Positions 35,299 to 42,956 of a stretch of 64,000 bases of DNA are shown piece by piece. This DNA is from Pseudomonas lini (GTDB lineage Bacteria; Pseudomonadota; Gammaproteobacteria; Pseudomonadales; Pseudomonadaceae), in the NCBI RefSeq assembly GCF_030812475.1, contig NZ_JAUSSR010000016.1, positions 1-64,000 of the forward strand. The letters are read 5' to 3'. The notes beneath the pieces were generated by a model. It saw only the letters and a program-made list of their open reading frames with translations. It searched no databases and had not been told where the DNA came from. How positions within the stretch are numbered: the first letter of the stretch is position 1; every line of letters starts with the position of its first letter. The position numbers and the translations under genes are program-made.

Positions 35299-35350
35299 CA
35301 GGTCCTTGGGGCTATAGTCAGTACTCACTGCCTAGCCGAAGGACCGTGCC

Positions 35351-35674
35351 ATGAACCTGTATCGAACCCTTGTCGTCGTTCTGCTGCTGAGTGTCGGTAC
35401 GCCCGTGCTGGCGGCGAACTCGGGTAGCGGCGACCCGCGTTACACCATCCAGAATCCCCCCGCATACGCCATGATCGGCGATTTGCTGATCGCCCGACCC
35501 TTGCTGGTCGTGGCGACGGTGATCGGTGCCGGGGTGTTTGTGGTGTCGTTGCCGTTCACCGTGCTGGGCGGTGGCGTGGGCGATGCCGGCCAGGCGTTGG
35601 TGGTAGACCCGGCGAAAGCGGCGTTTGTGCGATGTCTGGGGTGTATCGGGGAGGGGTTTGAGCAGAGGGAGTGA
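35351..35674 (+). CDS. Small exported/membrane protein, PA0358-like
   Basis: A 107-residue protein with a signal peptide (MNLYRTLVVVLLLSVGTPVLA, cleavage after residue 21) and one later hydrophobic helix (about 50-75, LLVVATVIGAGVFVVSLPF). A conserved tail contains CLGC. It corresponds in position to PA0358 of P. aeruginosa, right after mutM. Such proteins are sometimes labelled 'multidrug transporter', which the size does not support. Function unknown. Confidence 0.7.
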   Translation: MNLYRTLVVVLLLSVGTPVLAANSGSGDPRYTIQNPPAYAMIGDLLIARPLLVVATVIGAGVFVVSLPFTVLGGGVGDAGQALVVDPAKAAFVRCLGCIGEGFEQRE

Positions 35675-35696
35675 ATTCGGTGTGGCTGATGGCCTG

Positions 35697-35794
35697 ATCG
35701 CGGGCAAGCCCGCTCCCACAGTAATCTGTTGTGTTCACTCCATCGGATCAACAACACAGATCCACTGTTGGAGCGAGACCTGCTTGCCGGCGAA
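35697..35794. repeat. Degenerate REP pair
   Basis: ATCGCGGGCAAGCCCGCTCC at 35697 faces TGTTGGAGCGAGACCTGCTTGC at 35766. The second unit has an extra base and mismatches in the stem. Located between convergent genes. Confidence 0.75.
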
Positions 35795-35827
35795 AAAGCC
35801 GGCACAAACGCTACAAAAACATCAGGC

Positions 35828-36079
35828 TCACGCCTTGCCGGTAATCTTCAGGTACTTCTCCATCAACTGCTCTTCAGTCTCCGGATGCGCTTCGTCCAGC
35901 GGAATGCAATCCACCGGGCAAACCTGCTGGCACTGTGGTTCGTCATAATGGCCAACGCACTGGGTGCACAGGTTCGGGTCGATCACATAGATCTCTTCGC
36001 CCTGGGAGATGGCGGCGTTCGGGCACTCGGGTTCGCAGACGTCGCAGTTGATGCAATCGTCGGTGATGATCAGGGACAT
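35828..36079 (-). CDS. 2[4Fe-4S] ferredoxin, YfhL/Fdx type
   Basis: An 83-residue soluble ferredoxin with two cluster motifs, CINCDVCEPECP (about 9-20) and CTQCVGHYDEPQCQQVCPVDC (about 38-58). The insertion between the second and third cysteines of the latter is typical of Alvin/YfhL-type low-potential ferredoxins. The ATG at 36079 (MSLIITDDC) is used rather than the longer frame. Same position as fdx1 (PA0362), next to coaD. Confidence 0.93.
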   Translation of the reverse strand: MSLIITDDCINCDVCEPECPNAAISQGEEIYVIDPNLCTQCVGHYDEPQCQQVCPVDCIPLDEAHPETEEQLMEKYLKITGKA

Positions 36080-36174
36080 GCTAACTCCAGCCAGGGCGGA
36101 ATACCCGGGCACAATAAATCAATGCGCACAATTGTGCCGCATTAGCGCCCGCAGTGCACGCAGGTGCGACGTAC

Positions 36175-36265
36175 TGTCGGGTCGGCTTGCTGCGGGCGGC
36201 GTTCCGACGAAAGCGGTGTTCAGGTACACCGCGTTGCATTGATCGCCAGCAAGCCGGCTCCTACA
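36175..36265. repeat. REPIN with the 16-nt insertion variant
   Basis: The left arm reads TGTCGGGTCGGCTTGCT-GCGGGCGGCGTTCCGA-CGAAAG; reversed, this is the same TCGGAACGCCGCCCG insertion found at 24970 and 25300. The right arm CGCCAGCAAGCCGGCTCCTACA ends at 36265. Confidence 0.75.
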
Positions 36266-36273
36266 GTCCGGAA

Positions 36274-36753
36274 TTACTTCTTGAAGCGTTCGGTCAGCGC
36301 GTCCGCTACCGCCGGGTGGACGAACTTGGTGATATCACCGCCCAAGGTTGCGATTTCACGCACCAGCGTCGAAGAAATGTACGAATAACGCTCGGACGGA
36401 GTAAGGAACAGACTCTCCACATCCGGTGCCAGCTGTCGGTTCATGTTGGCAAGCTGGAATTCATATTCGAAGTCCGACACCGCACGCAAGCCACGCAGGA
36501 ACACGTTGGCGTTCTTCTCTTTGGCGAAGTGCGCCAGCAGCGAAGAGAAACCGACGACTTCTACGTTGGGCAAATGTTTAGTGACCTCGCGTGCCATTGC
36601 CACACGCTGTTCCAGGGGAAACAGCGGGTTTTTCTTCGGGCTGGCTGCGACGGCGATGATCACATGATCGAACAGGCGCGAGGCGCGTTCGACCAGATCG
36701 CCATGGCCCTTGGTAATAGGGTCGAAGGTACCTGGGTACAACACTCGGTTCAT
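36274..36753 (-). CDS. coaD: Pantetheine-phosphate adenylyltransferase
   Basis: Adenylates 4'-phosphopantetheine to dephospho-CoA. The 159-residue product has the nucleotidyltransferase signature YPGTFDPITKGHGDL (about 6-20) and the second motif YSYISSTLVREIA (about 123-135) in its usual place near the C-terminus. Identification is secure. Confidence 0.97.
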   Translation of the reverse strand: MNRVLYPGTFDPITKGHGDLVERASRLFDHVIIAVAASPKKNPLFPLEQRVAMAREVTKHLPNVEVVGFSSLLAHFAKEKNANVFLRGLRAVSDFEYEFQLANMNRQLAPDVESLFLTPSERYSYISSTLVREIATLGGDITKFVHPAVADALTERFKK

Positions 36754-36868
36754 CGCGTCGTCCTGGCGGGAGTCCGTTGGGGACTCGGATGGTATCGCAG
36801 CCTTCCCTGTCGGGAAAGTCGCCTGTTGGGTAAGAAAGCACTATAGACGATCGCAATATTCTCCCTTT

Positions 36869-36997
36869 TCACGGGTTTTTCAAACGTTCGGCCAAGGAAG
36901 CGATTAGAAAGGCGCTGGCACCCAAGCTGAATTTCAACAGGTCGCGCCGGGACAATTCGTGGGTATCGGACAGACTGAGGCTTATTATTTTTATCAC
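36869..36997 (-). pseudogene. 42-codon Tat-leader peptide, probable gene remnant
   Basis: A GTG-started frame (MIKIISLSLSDTHELSRRDL...) has a twin-arginine-like SRRDLLKF followed by a hydrophobic stretch SLGASAFLIASL, then stops after 42 codons. It begins 16 bp after the aldehyde dehydrogenase stop. In PAO1, as I recall, this spot carries a longer Tat-signal protein (PA0365) and a GMC oxidoreductase (PA0364) before coaD; both are missing here. I read it as what is left after that deletion, though a short functional peptide cannot be excluded. Confidence 0.5.
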
Positions 36998-37013
36998 CCG
37001 GCAGTAACGATCG

Positions 37014-38444
37014 CTAGCGGATAAACAGCTTCTGAATCAGTTTCTGAATGGATTTGCCATAGGGCGGGTAGATCAGTTTCGCCGCGTTGAAGCGTTGTTT
37101 GGTCAGCACGCCCTTGGCCTTGCTGAAGGTCAGGAAGCCTTCGTGGCCGTGGTAATGACCCATGCCGGAGGCGCCGATACCGCCGAACGGCATATCGTCC
37201 TGAGCGACATGCAGCAGGGTGTCATTGAGGCAGACCCCACCGGAATGGGTCTCGCTGAGCACGCGGTTTTGCTCGCGCTTGTCGTAGCCGAAGTAATACA
37301 GCGCCAGCGGACGAGGTCGTTTGTTGATGTAGGCAAAAGCTTCGTCCAGATCCCTGTAGGGCACGATCGGCAGCAGCGGACCGAAGATCTCGTCTTGCAT
37401 CACCGTCATCTCGTCAGTGACATTGAGCAGCAGGCTGTGGCTCATGCGCCGGCCCTGGCCCTGATCGAACAAAGGAATCAGCAGCGCGCCTTTGCTGGTG
37501 GCGTCGCTCAGGTATCCGTTGAGGCGCTGCAGCTGTCGTTCATTGATGATCGCGGTGTAGTCCGGGTTGTCCGCCAGGGTCGGATAAAACCCGCGAACGG
37601 CACGGCGATACGCCTCGACGAAGGAACCCACACGATCTTCCGGCACCAGTACGTAGTCCGGGGCCACGCAGGTTTGTCCGGCATTGAGCGTCTTGCCGAA
37701 CGCGATGCGTTCGGCGGCATCCTTGAGGGGCACGTCGCGAGAGACGATGGCCGGAGACTTTCCGCCCAGTTCAAGGGTCACCGGTGTCAGGTTCTCGGCC
37801 GCCGCGCGCATCACCTGTTTGCCGACACTGGTAGCGCCGGTGAACAGCAGGTGATCGAAGCGCAACCGGGAGAAGGCCACGCCGATATCGGTTTCGCCCA
37901 GCACCACGCAAACCAGGTCCTGGGGAAAGATTCTCCCCAGCAGTTCCTTGAGCAGCAGCCCGGTGGCAGGCGTGGATTCGCTGAGCTTGAGCATCACCCG
38001 ATTGCCCGCTGACAACGCGCCCACCAGCGGGCCGATGGCCAGGTACAACGGGTAGTTCCACGGCACGATTACGCCGACCACGCCCAACGGTTGATAAACG
38101 ACCTTGGCCGAGGCCGGTTGAAAGGCAATGCCGACCTTGCGTCGTGACGCTTTCATCCAGCTTCTGAGGTGCTGGCTGGCGTAATGGATGCAATGCAGGC
38201 TGGGCATCAGTTCGGCAAGCAGGGTTTCATCGGCGCTGCGATGACTGAAGTCCTGGTCGATCGCATCGATCAAGGCCTGGCGTTCATTGCTCAGAAGATC
38301 CCGTAGCGCCTTGAGCCATTGCTGGCGTTGTGCCGCTGGCGGCATGGGGTTGCCGGCATACGCGGCACGTTGGGTGTCGAACAAGGCTTGGAGTTCTGCC
38401 AGTGGCTGCTGTAGGTTCTGCAGGTAGGCGATGTCAGCAGTCAT
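37014..38444 (-). CDS. Coniferyl-type aldehyde dehydrogenase
   Basis: A 476-residue NAD(P)-dependent aldehyde dehydrogenase. The glycine/Glu motif is in VTLELGGKSPAIV (about 222-234) and the catalytic Cys in LNAGQTCVAPDYVL (about 260). It ends in a basic amphipathic tail (LIYPPYGKSIQKLIQKLF) like the membrane-associating tails of the coniferyl/fatty aldehyde dehydrogenase branch. It diverges from the TetR gene, as in PA0366/PA0367, and is presumably controlled by it. Confidence 0.9.
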   Translation of the reverse strand: MTADIAYLQNLQQPLAELQALFDTQRAAYAGNPMPPAAQRQQWLKALRDLLSNERQALIDAIDQDFSHRSADETLLAELMPSLHCIHYASQHLRSWMKASRRKVGIAFQPASAKVVYQPLGVVGVIVPWNYPLYLAIGPLVGALSAGNRVMLKLSESTPATGLLLKELLGRIFPQDLVCVVLGETDIGVAFSRLRFDHLLFTGATSVGKQVMRAAAENLTPVTLELGGKSPAIVSRDVPLKDAAERIAFGKTLNAGQTCVAPDYVLVPEDRVGSFVEAYRRAVRGFYPTLADNPDYTAIINERQLQRLNGYLSDATSKGALLIPLFDQGQGRRMSHSLLLNVTDEMTVMQDEIFGPLLPIVPYRDLDEAFAYINKRPRPLALYYFGYDKREQNRVLSETHSGGVCLNDTLLHVAQDDMPFGGIGASGMGHYHGHEGFLTFSKAKGVLTKQRFNAAKLIYPPYGKSIQKLIQKLFIR

Positions 38445-38479
38445 TGTCAGCTCCGGATTATTTTTTATGAGGAACTTTT

Positions 38480-38495
38480 TAGAGTCTATACTCTA
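38480..38495. promoter_or_regulatory. Candidate TetR operator 1
   Basis: TAGAGT-CTAT-ACTCTA has perfect 6-bp arms, 36 bp upstream of the aldehyde dehydrogenase start. On the minus strand it overlaps TATAGA/TATAGACT, likely -10 sequence, so a bound repressor would block that promoter. Confidence 0.55.
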
Positions 38496-38528
38496 TAAAG
38501 TCAAATGGCATCTGACGCAGCTTTGTTT

Positions 38529-38544
38529 TATCCGCGTCCGGATA
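38529..38544. promoter_or_regulatory. Candidate TetR operator 2
   Basis: TATCCG-CGTC-CGGATA has perfect 6-bp arms, 46 bp upstream of the TetR start. The arm spacing equals that of the dyad at 38480 but the sequence differs, so only one may be the TetR site. Confidence 0.45.
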
Positions 38545-38589
38545 GGTCGTAAGATGCCCGTCACCGCACTCTGAATTTAAGCTCAAGCC

Positions 38590-39261
38590 ATGGCCCCAAG
38601 GATCAAAACCAGCGAGCGCATCGTGCAGAACAGCCTGGAGCTGTTCAATCAGCAGGGCGAGCGCAGTATCAGTACCAACCACATTGCCGCCCATATGGAA
38701 ATATCTCCCGGCAATCTGTACTACCACTTCCCTAACAAGCAGGCGATCATCGCCGTGCTGTTCAGCGAGTACGAAAGTCTGGTGGACAGTTTCCTGCGCC
38801 CGCCCCAGGGCCGCGCCGCGACGGTCGAGGACAAGCGTTACTACCTCAAGGAATTGCTCGCGGCCATGTGGCGCTATCGATTTCTGCATCGCGACCTGGA
38901 GCATTTGCTCGACAGCGATCCAGAGCTCGCCGCACGTTACCGACGCTTTTCCCAGCGTTGCGTGATTCAGGGATCGGCCATCTACAAGGGGTTCGTCGAG
39001 GCCGGTATCTTGAAGATGGACCGGGTGCAGATCGAATCCCTGACTATCAACGCCTGGATCATTCTTACGTCCTGGGTGCGTTTTCTGTGTACGACGCGGG
39101 AAAACTCCAACCACTTGAGCGAACAAGCTATTAAACGCGGTGTTTATCAGGTGCTGGTGCTGGAGGCCGGCTTCGTCACGGATCAGTCCCGGGAGGCGGT
39201 CAACGCGCTGTTCGAGGAGTTTTACGTGCCACTGGCCCAGGCGCTTGAAGAAGTGGGTTAG
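38590..39261 (+). CDS. TetR-family regulator
   Basis: A 223-residue regulator with an N-terminal helix-turn-helix (SISTNHIAAHMEISPGNLYYHFPNKQAIIAVLF, about 24-57) and a C-terminal domain resembling a TetR ligand domain. It is divergent from the aldehyde dehydrogenase with two dyads between, so autoregulation plus control of that gene is likely. The ATG at 38590 has no strong ribosome-binding site upstream. Confidence 0.88.
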   Translation: MAPRIKTSERIVQNSLELFNQQGERSISTNHIAAHMEISPGNLYYHFPNKQAIIAVLFSEYESLVDSFLRPPQGRAATVEDKRYYLKELLAAMWRYRFLHRDLEHLLDSDPELAARYRRFSQRCVIQGSAIYKGFVEAGILKMDRVQIESLTINAWIILTSWVRFLCTTRENSNHLSEQAIKRGVYQVLVLEAGFVTDQSREAVNALFEEFYVPLAQALEEVG

Positions 39262-39303
39262 AAAGAGCTACAGAATCGACTACCGCCATCACAGGAGCCC
39301 GTT

Positions 39304-40158
39304 ATGCCCATTGCGCAACTGATCAGCCCGCAAGCGTTGGACCTGAAGAAGGATCAGCCGGGGCTGGTGATTCTGGATTGTCGTTATGCCCTCGAAGACC
39401 CGGACTATGGCCAGCGCAGCTATGCCGAAGGGCATATTGCCGGTTCGAGCTTTGCCGATCTTGAGCGTGATTTGAGCGGGGCGGTGGTCAAGGGGGGGAC
39501 GGGTCGCCACCCGTTGCCTGAGCCTGAAGCCTTGATCGAACGCCTGCAAGCCTGGGGCATCGATGCCGACAGCGATGTGGTTTTGTACGACGACGGTCCC
39601 GGTGCCTTCGCGGCGCGGGCCTGGTGGTTGCTGGCCTGGCTGGGCAAGCGCGACGGCGTGTTTATTCTTGATGGCGGGCTGAAAGCCTGGCATGCCGCAG
39701 GTTTACCGCTGAGTCTGGATGCGCCCGATATTGAACGCGGGACCTTCACGGGGGGGCCGGACAACTCGCTCATCCTGGACGCCGAAGCCCTTGCACAACG
39801 TCTCGGCCAGCCTGGGCTGACCTTGCTCGACGCCCGGGCCTTGCCGCGCTTCAAGGGTGAAGTGGAACCCATAGACCCGATCGCCGGGCATATCCCGGGC
39901 GCGCAATGTGCGGCGTTCACCGACAACCTGGGCAGCGACGGGCGTTTCCTGCCGGCCGATCAGCTCAAGCAACGGTTCGCCGCAAAACTTGGCGATCGTT
40001 CGCCGACTGATCTGGTGGCGTATTGCGGTTCCGGGGTGACGGCTTGTCACAACCTGTTCGCCTTGTGCCTGGCGGGTTATCCGTTGGGGGCGTTGTATGC
40101 CGGATCGTGGAGCGAGTGGATCAATGATCCGACGCGGGGCGTCGCCACTGGCGAGTGA
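39304..40158 (+). CDS. Tandem-rhodanese sulfurtransferase (SseA-like)
   Basis: A 284-residue protein with two rhodanese domains; only the second keeps the active-site loop YCGSGVTACHN (about Cys241). The CGSGVTA loop is typical of 3-mercaptopyruvate sulfurtransferases (thiosulfate enzymes usually have CRKGVT). The first domain has the CH2A-type start VILDCRYALEDPDYGQ. It has its own AGGAG site and converges on the hydrolase with a 13-bp gap. Confidence 0.88.
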   Translation: MPIAQLISPQALDLKKDQPGLVILDCRYALEDPDYGQRSYAEGHIAGSSFADLERDLSGAVVKGGTGRHPLPEPEALIERLQAWGIDADSDVVLYDDGPGAFAARAWWLLAWLGKRDGVFILDGGLKAWHAAGLPLSLDAPDIERGTFTGGPDNSLILDAEALAQRLGQPGLTLLDARALPRFKGEVEPIDPIAGHIPGAQCAAFTDNLGSDGRFLPADQLKQRFAAKLGDRSPTDLVAYCGSGVTACHNLFALCLAGYPLGALYAGSWSEWINDPTRGVATGE

Positions 40159-40171
40159 ACGCAAAACCGGT

Positions 40172-41170
40172 TTACTCACGACCCGCAGCGGCCAGCCACT
40201 GCGGAATGCGCCGTTCCAGGTAGTAACCCGGCTGCCTTAACGAGCCATCGACGAAGCCGACATGCCCGCCCTTGGCTTGTAGCTCGAATTGAATGCAGTC
40301 GGAAAGCTCTTCTGCTTGCGGCAGGCTGTGAGGGAAGACAAAAGGGTCGTCCGCCGCCTGGATGATCAGGGTCGGCGTGCGGATCTCTCCCAGGAAATAA
40401 CGGCTCGAAGCGCGACGATAGTAATCATGCGCATCGACAAATCCATGCAGCGGCGCTGTTACCCGGCCATCGAAATCCCAGAACGTGCGCATGTTTTCCA
40501 GCGAACCAAGGGCCGTCAATGCCGCCAGTCCATCCTCGCGCCCGTCATGCAAGAACTGGCGCTGCTTATTCTTGATATAGGCCACCATCTCGCGCATGAA
40601 ATGCGCCTGGTAGACCTTCGACAGTCCCTGGCCGATACGGTCGGCGCACTGATCGAGGCGAAACGGCACCGACACCGCCACGGCACCGAGCACGCCGCTG
40701 TCACTGCCAGTCTCGCCCAAATGCTTGAGCAACACGTTGCCCCCCAGGGAATAACCAACCGCATACAGAGGGGCGAGCGGCCGTTTGGCCCGCAGGTGCT
40801 TGATGGTTTCCGCGAGATCTTCGCTGGCACCGGAATGGTAGCTGCGCGGTAACAGATTGGGTTCGCCCGAGCAGCCGCGCCAGTTCAGCGCGACGCTGGC
40901 CCAGCCCTGAATAGCCAGCGCCTTTTGCACTCCGGCTACGTAAGGCGAATTCGACGAACCGGTGAGTCCGTGCAACACCAGCACCAATGGCGCATCGGCG
41001 GTGTGCGGGCCGTGCCAGTCCAGGTCGAGGAAGTCTCCATCCTCGAGCCACAGGCGTTCGCGCTTGCGTTCGATATGGGTGGTTTTGCGCCAAAGGGGTC
41101 CCCACAAGGTTTGCAAGTGTGGATTGCCCAGGCCGAAGGCGGGGATGAAACGTTCTGATGGAAGGGGCAC
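40172..41170 (-). CDS. YheT-type alpha/beta hydrolase
   Basis: A 332-residue AB-hydrolase-4 family protein. The oxyanion segment LVLHGLTGSSNSPY is at about 64-77, the nucleophile Ser141 in YAVGYSLGGNVLL, an Asp in IIQAADDPFV and a His near GGHVGFVDG. It contains the NWRGCSGEPNLLPRSYHSG segment of the YheT group. GTG 41170 (MPLPSERFIPAFGLGNPHLQ) gives the usual length; a TTG at 41197 is the alternative. Substrate unknown. Confidence 0.85.
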   Translation of the reverse strand: MPLPSERFIPAFGLGNPHLQTLWGPLWRKTTHIERKRERLWLEDGDFLDLDWHGPHTADAPLVLVLHGLTGSSNSPYVAGVQKALAIQGWASVALNWRGCSGEPNLLPRSYHSGASEDLAETIKHLRAKRPLAPLYAVGYSLGGNVLLKHLGETGSDSGVLGAVAVSVPFRLDQCADRIGQGLSKVYQAHFMREMVAYIKNKQRQFLHDGREDGLAALTALGSLENMRTFWDFDGRVTAPLHGFVDAHDYYRRASSRYFLGEIRTPTLIIQAADDPFVFPHSLPQAEELSDCIQFELQAKGGHVGFVDGSLRQPGYYLERRIPQWLAAAGRE

Positions 41171-41326
41171 GATGGCTCTCGATGCAGCGGTGCGCAACCG
41201 TTGCGCACCTTTTTTCAGGCCGATCGGTTAGTCGGCGACCTCTGCCATACGTTGCCACAATGAGTAGCCTGTCCGCCCGGTTTTTTGCTGATGCAAGTAA
41301 CCACCCAGAGCGGATGCCTGACCCTT

Positions 41327-42595
41327 TTATTCCTCGATGTCGCCACTTTCCTGTGTGACAGGAAAGATGTGCCCGACGCTTACACGGTCACGGGTGAGAC
41401 AGGTCTGGACGGCGTACTGGATATCAGCCGGGGTGACACTTCGCAATTGTGCAACTTCAAGGTCTAGCAGCTGCCAGGGGTATCCGTTGCCTGCCAGCAT
41501 GGCGATGAGTTCCGACTGTGCCCCTATGTCATCATAGGCACGCTGCCGTTCGGTGCTGACGGTATCGATGGCTTGCTCTATGTCGGCCAGGGAGAGCGGT
41601 GTGCTTCTCACCTCTTCCAATAACCTCCAGAAGCCGGCTTCCGCCTCATCGGGATCCCCATCGAAATAGTAAGCAAAGCTCAACCGGGCATCGCCTCGCT
41701 GATAGCGGTGCGAGTTGGAACGTATCAATGCAGGGTTTTGCCCGATAGTTGTCAGGTGCGCAGGCGTTGCCTGGGACAACAGGGCACCAATCACCTGCAG
41801 GGCCCTGACGGTTTGATGGTCCGTTGCAGTCGCGCTTGGGGTGTTGAAGACAATCAGCATCAGGGGATAACTGGTATCAAGATGCTGTGTAATCCGGCGA
41901 TATCCCGGAGCTGACGGCCCACGAGCAACGGGTCGGTGTGGCGCATCGCACTTGGGAATACTACCGAAGTGTTTCTCCGCCAAGAATTTGACCTCGTCGG
42001 GCGTGATGTCGCCAGCAATGGACAATACTGCATTGTTCGGCCCATACCATGTCTTGTGCCATTGTTTGACTTGTTCCACAGTCAGTCGCTCAAGGTTGGC
42101 GGTAATACCCTCTGGCGGCCTGTAATAACTCGTACCAACCTCGATCAATGCTTCGAGTTCCGGGCTGAAGGAAATGGCCGATACAAACATCGACTTTTTT
42201 TTGCTACGCAAGATCATGAGATCCAGATAGCGGCGAATGACTTCATCCTGAAGGTCTTTCGTCATGATCGAGGACTGGATCTCGAATGCTGTTTCCAGAT
42301 GTTCTCGCGGCAGGCGTACAACCTGGCTCAAGTTCTCACCGCCCCAACCTGTAGAGCTGCCGCCCAATTCTTTGGCGAGAGCAGTTTCACGCTCATAACC
42401 ATCGAAAAGCGAATACAGAAGAAGTGAGCCAAGTCCCCATTCTTCGGGGTTTTCGTAGCTATCGCCTACGCAGTAGACGACTGTCGAACAAAATTCCGGG
42501 TTGCGGTGATCTTCACGCACAATGATCTTCAGGCCATTGTCGAGTGTGATCTCATGAGTGGGGCGAGAGGTGAGTTCGTTAGTGGGTATGTTCAT
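41327..42595 (-). CDS. M16-like protein without zinc motif (copy 1)
   Basis: A 422-residue M16B-fold protein. Its N-terminus (SRPTHEITLDNGLKIIVREDHR, about 10-31) closely resembles that of the M16 protease at 46429-47784, but there is no signal peptide. Where that enzyme has HALEH, this one has SLLLY (about 57-61), so both histidines and the catalytic Glu are lost. The rest (WHKTWYGPNNAVLSIAGDI, about 172-190) is normal M16. It is a tandem paralogue of 42957-44198. Probably non-proteolytic and cytoplasmic; role unknown. Confidence 0.8.
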   Translation of the reverse strand: MNIPTNELTSRPTHEITLDNGLKIIVREDHRNPEFCSTVVYCVGDSYENPEEWGLGSLLLYSLFDGYERETALAKELGGSSTGWGGENLSQVVRLPREHLETAFEIQSSIMTKDLQDEVIRRYLDLMILRSKKKSMFVSAISFSPELEALIEVGTSYYRPPEGITANLERLTVEQVKQWHKTWYGPNNAVLSIAGDITPDEVKFLAEKHFGSIPKCDAPHRPVARGPSAPGYRRITQHLDTSYPLMLIVFNTPSATATDHQTVRALQVIGALLSQATPAHLTTIGQNPALIRSNSHRYQRGDARLSFAYYFDGDPDEAEAGFWRLLEEVRSTPLSLADIEQAIDTVSTERQRAYDDIGAQSELIAMLAGNGYPWQLLDLEVAQLRSVTPADIQYAVQTCLTRDRVSVGHIFPVTQESGDIEE

Positions 42596-42705
42596 GCGTT
42601 ATTAGTCCAATGCGTCCATGCGAGTTATTTCGCACGTTGACGATGACTAAAAGCTGATGAGTCAACAACTGTAGATGTGTTGCTGCTTGAAAAAATGCGA
42701 AGGGA
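42590..42705 (-). repeat. Upstream region of copy 1, homologous to that of copy 2
   Basis: From the start codon leftward on the minus strand, this segment matches 44193-44300 (for example CGTTATTAGTCC, TGCGTCC, GCGAGTT, TTTCGCA, CTAAAA) with scattered substitutions. The duplication therefore carried the promoter region as well as the gene. Confidence 0.8.
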
Positions 42706-42956
42706 CTGGAATGGCTGCAAGGATATTCGTTGATCAGCTTTTTGGACCCTCGATCAACCATGGCTATTGGGCGCTCGCTGCGTCCTCAGCGGACGCAGCG
42801 TTGTCCGTTGGATTAAGACTTCTGAGGTGATTTCGCCGCCATAACGCGTCATACACCCGCCTTATCTCCTTGGCCTTAGCCGGATTCCGCCCGGTGAGCT
42901 AAATGACCTCCTTGGCCAGTTGTTCGCGCTTCGCGGTGGCTTCTTCAGTTAGTTGT
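42596..42956. other. Intergenic region between the two M16-like genes
   Basis: 361 bp. Next to copy 1 is the duplicated upstream block. Then come about 90 bp absent from the copy 2 upstream region, including a GC hairpin GCTGCGTCC-TCAGC-GGACGCAGC (42777-42799), an rsmD 3'-end-like piece (42834-42861), and unassigned sequence up to the copy 2 stop. No complete gene is supported. Confidence 0.6.
42834..42861 (-). pseudogene. Degenerate copy of the rsmD 3' end
   Basis: 28 bp match 25 bases of 44354-44381 within rsmD. Translated in the same frame it reads RRVYDALWRR against GRVYYALWQR in RsmD. It sits upstream of M16-like copy 1, just as intact rsmD sits upstream of copy 2, supporting a tandem duplication that included the end of rsmD. 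The match is short, so chance or another origin is possible. Confidence 0.5.

Noticed and set aside
42777..42799. GC hairpin as a terminator for M16-like copy 2
   Set aside because: The 9-bp stem is strong but has no T-run on either strand, so termination is not supported; noted only as structure.
42800..42956. Possible small gene between the M16-like copies
   Set aside because: The minus-strand frame reading EATAKREQLAKEV is broken by a TAG before the RRVYDALW segment and has no start; better seen as duplication debris.
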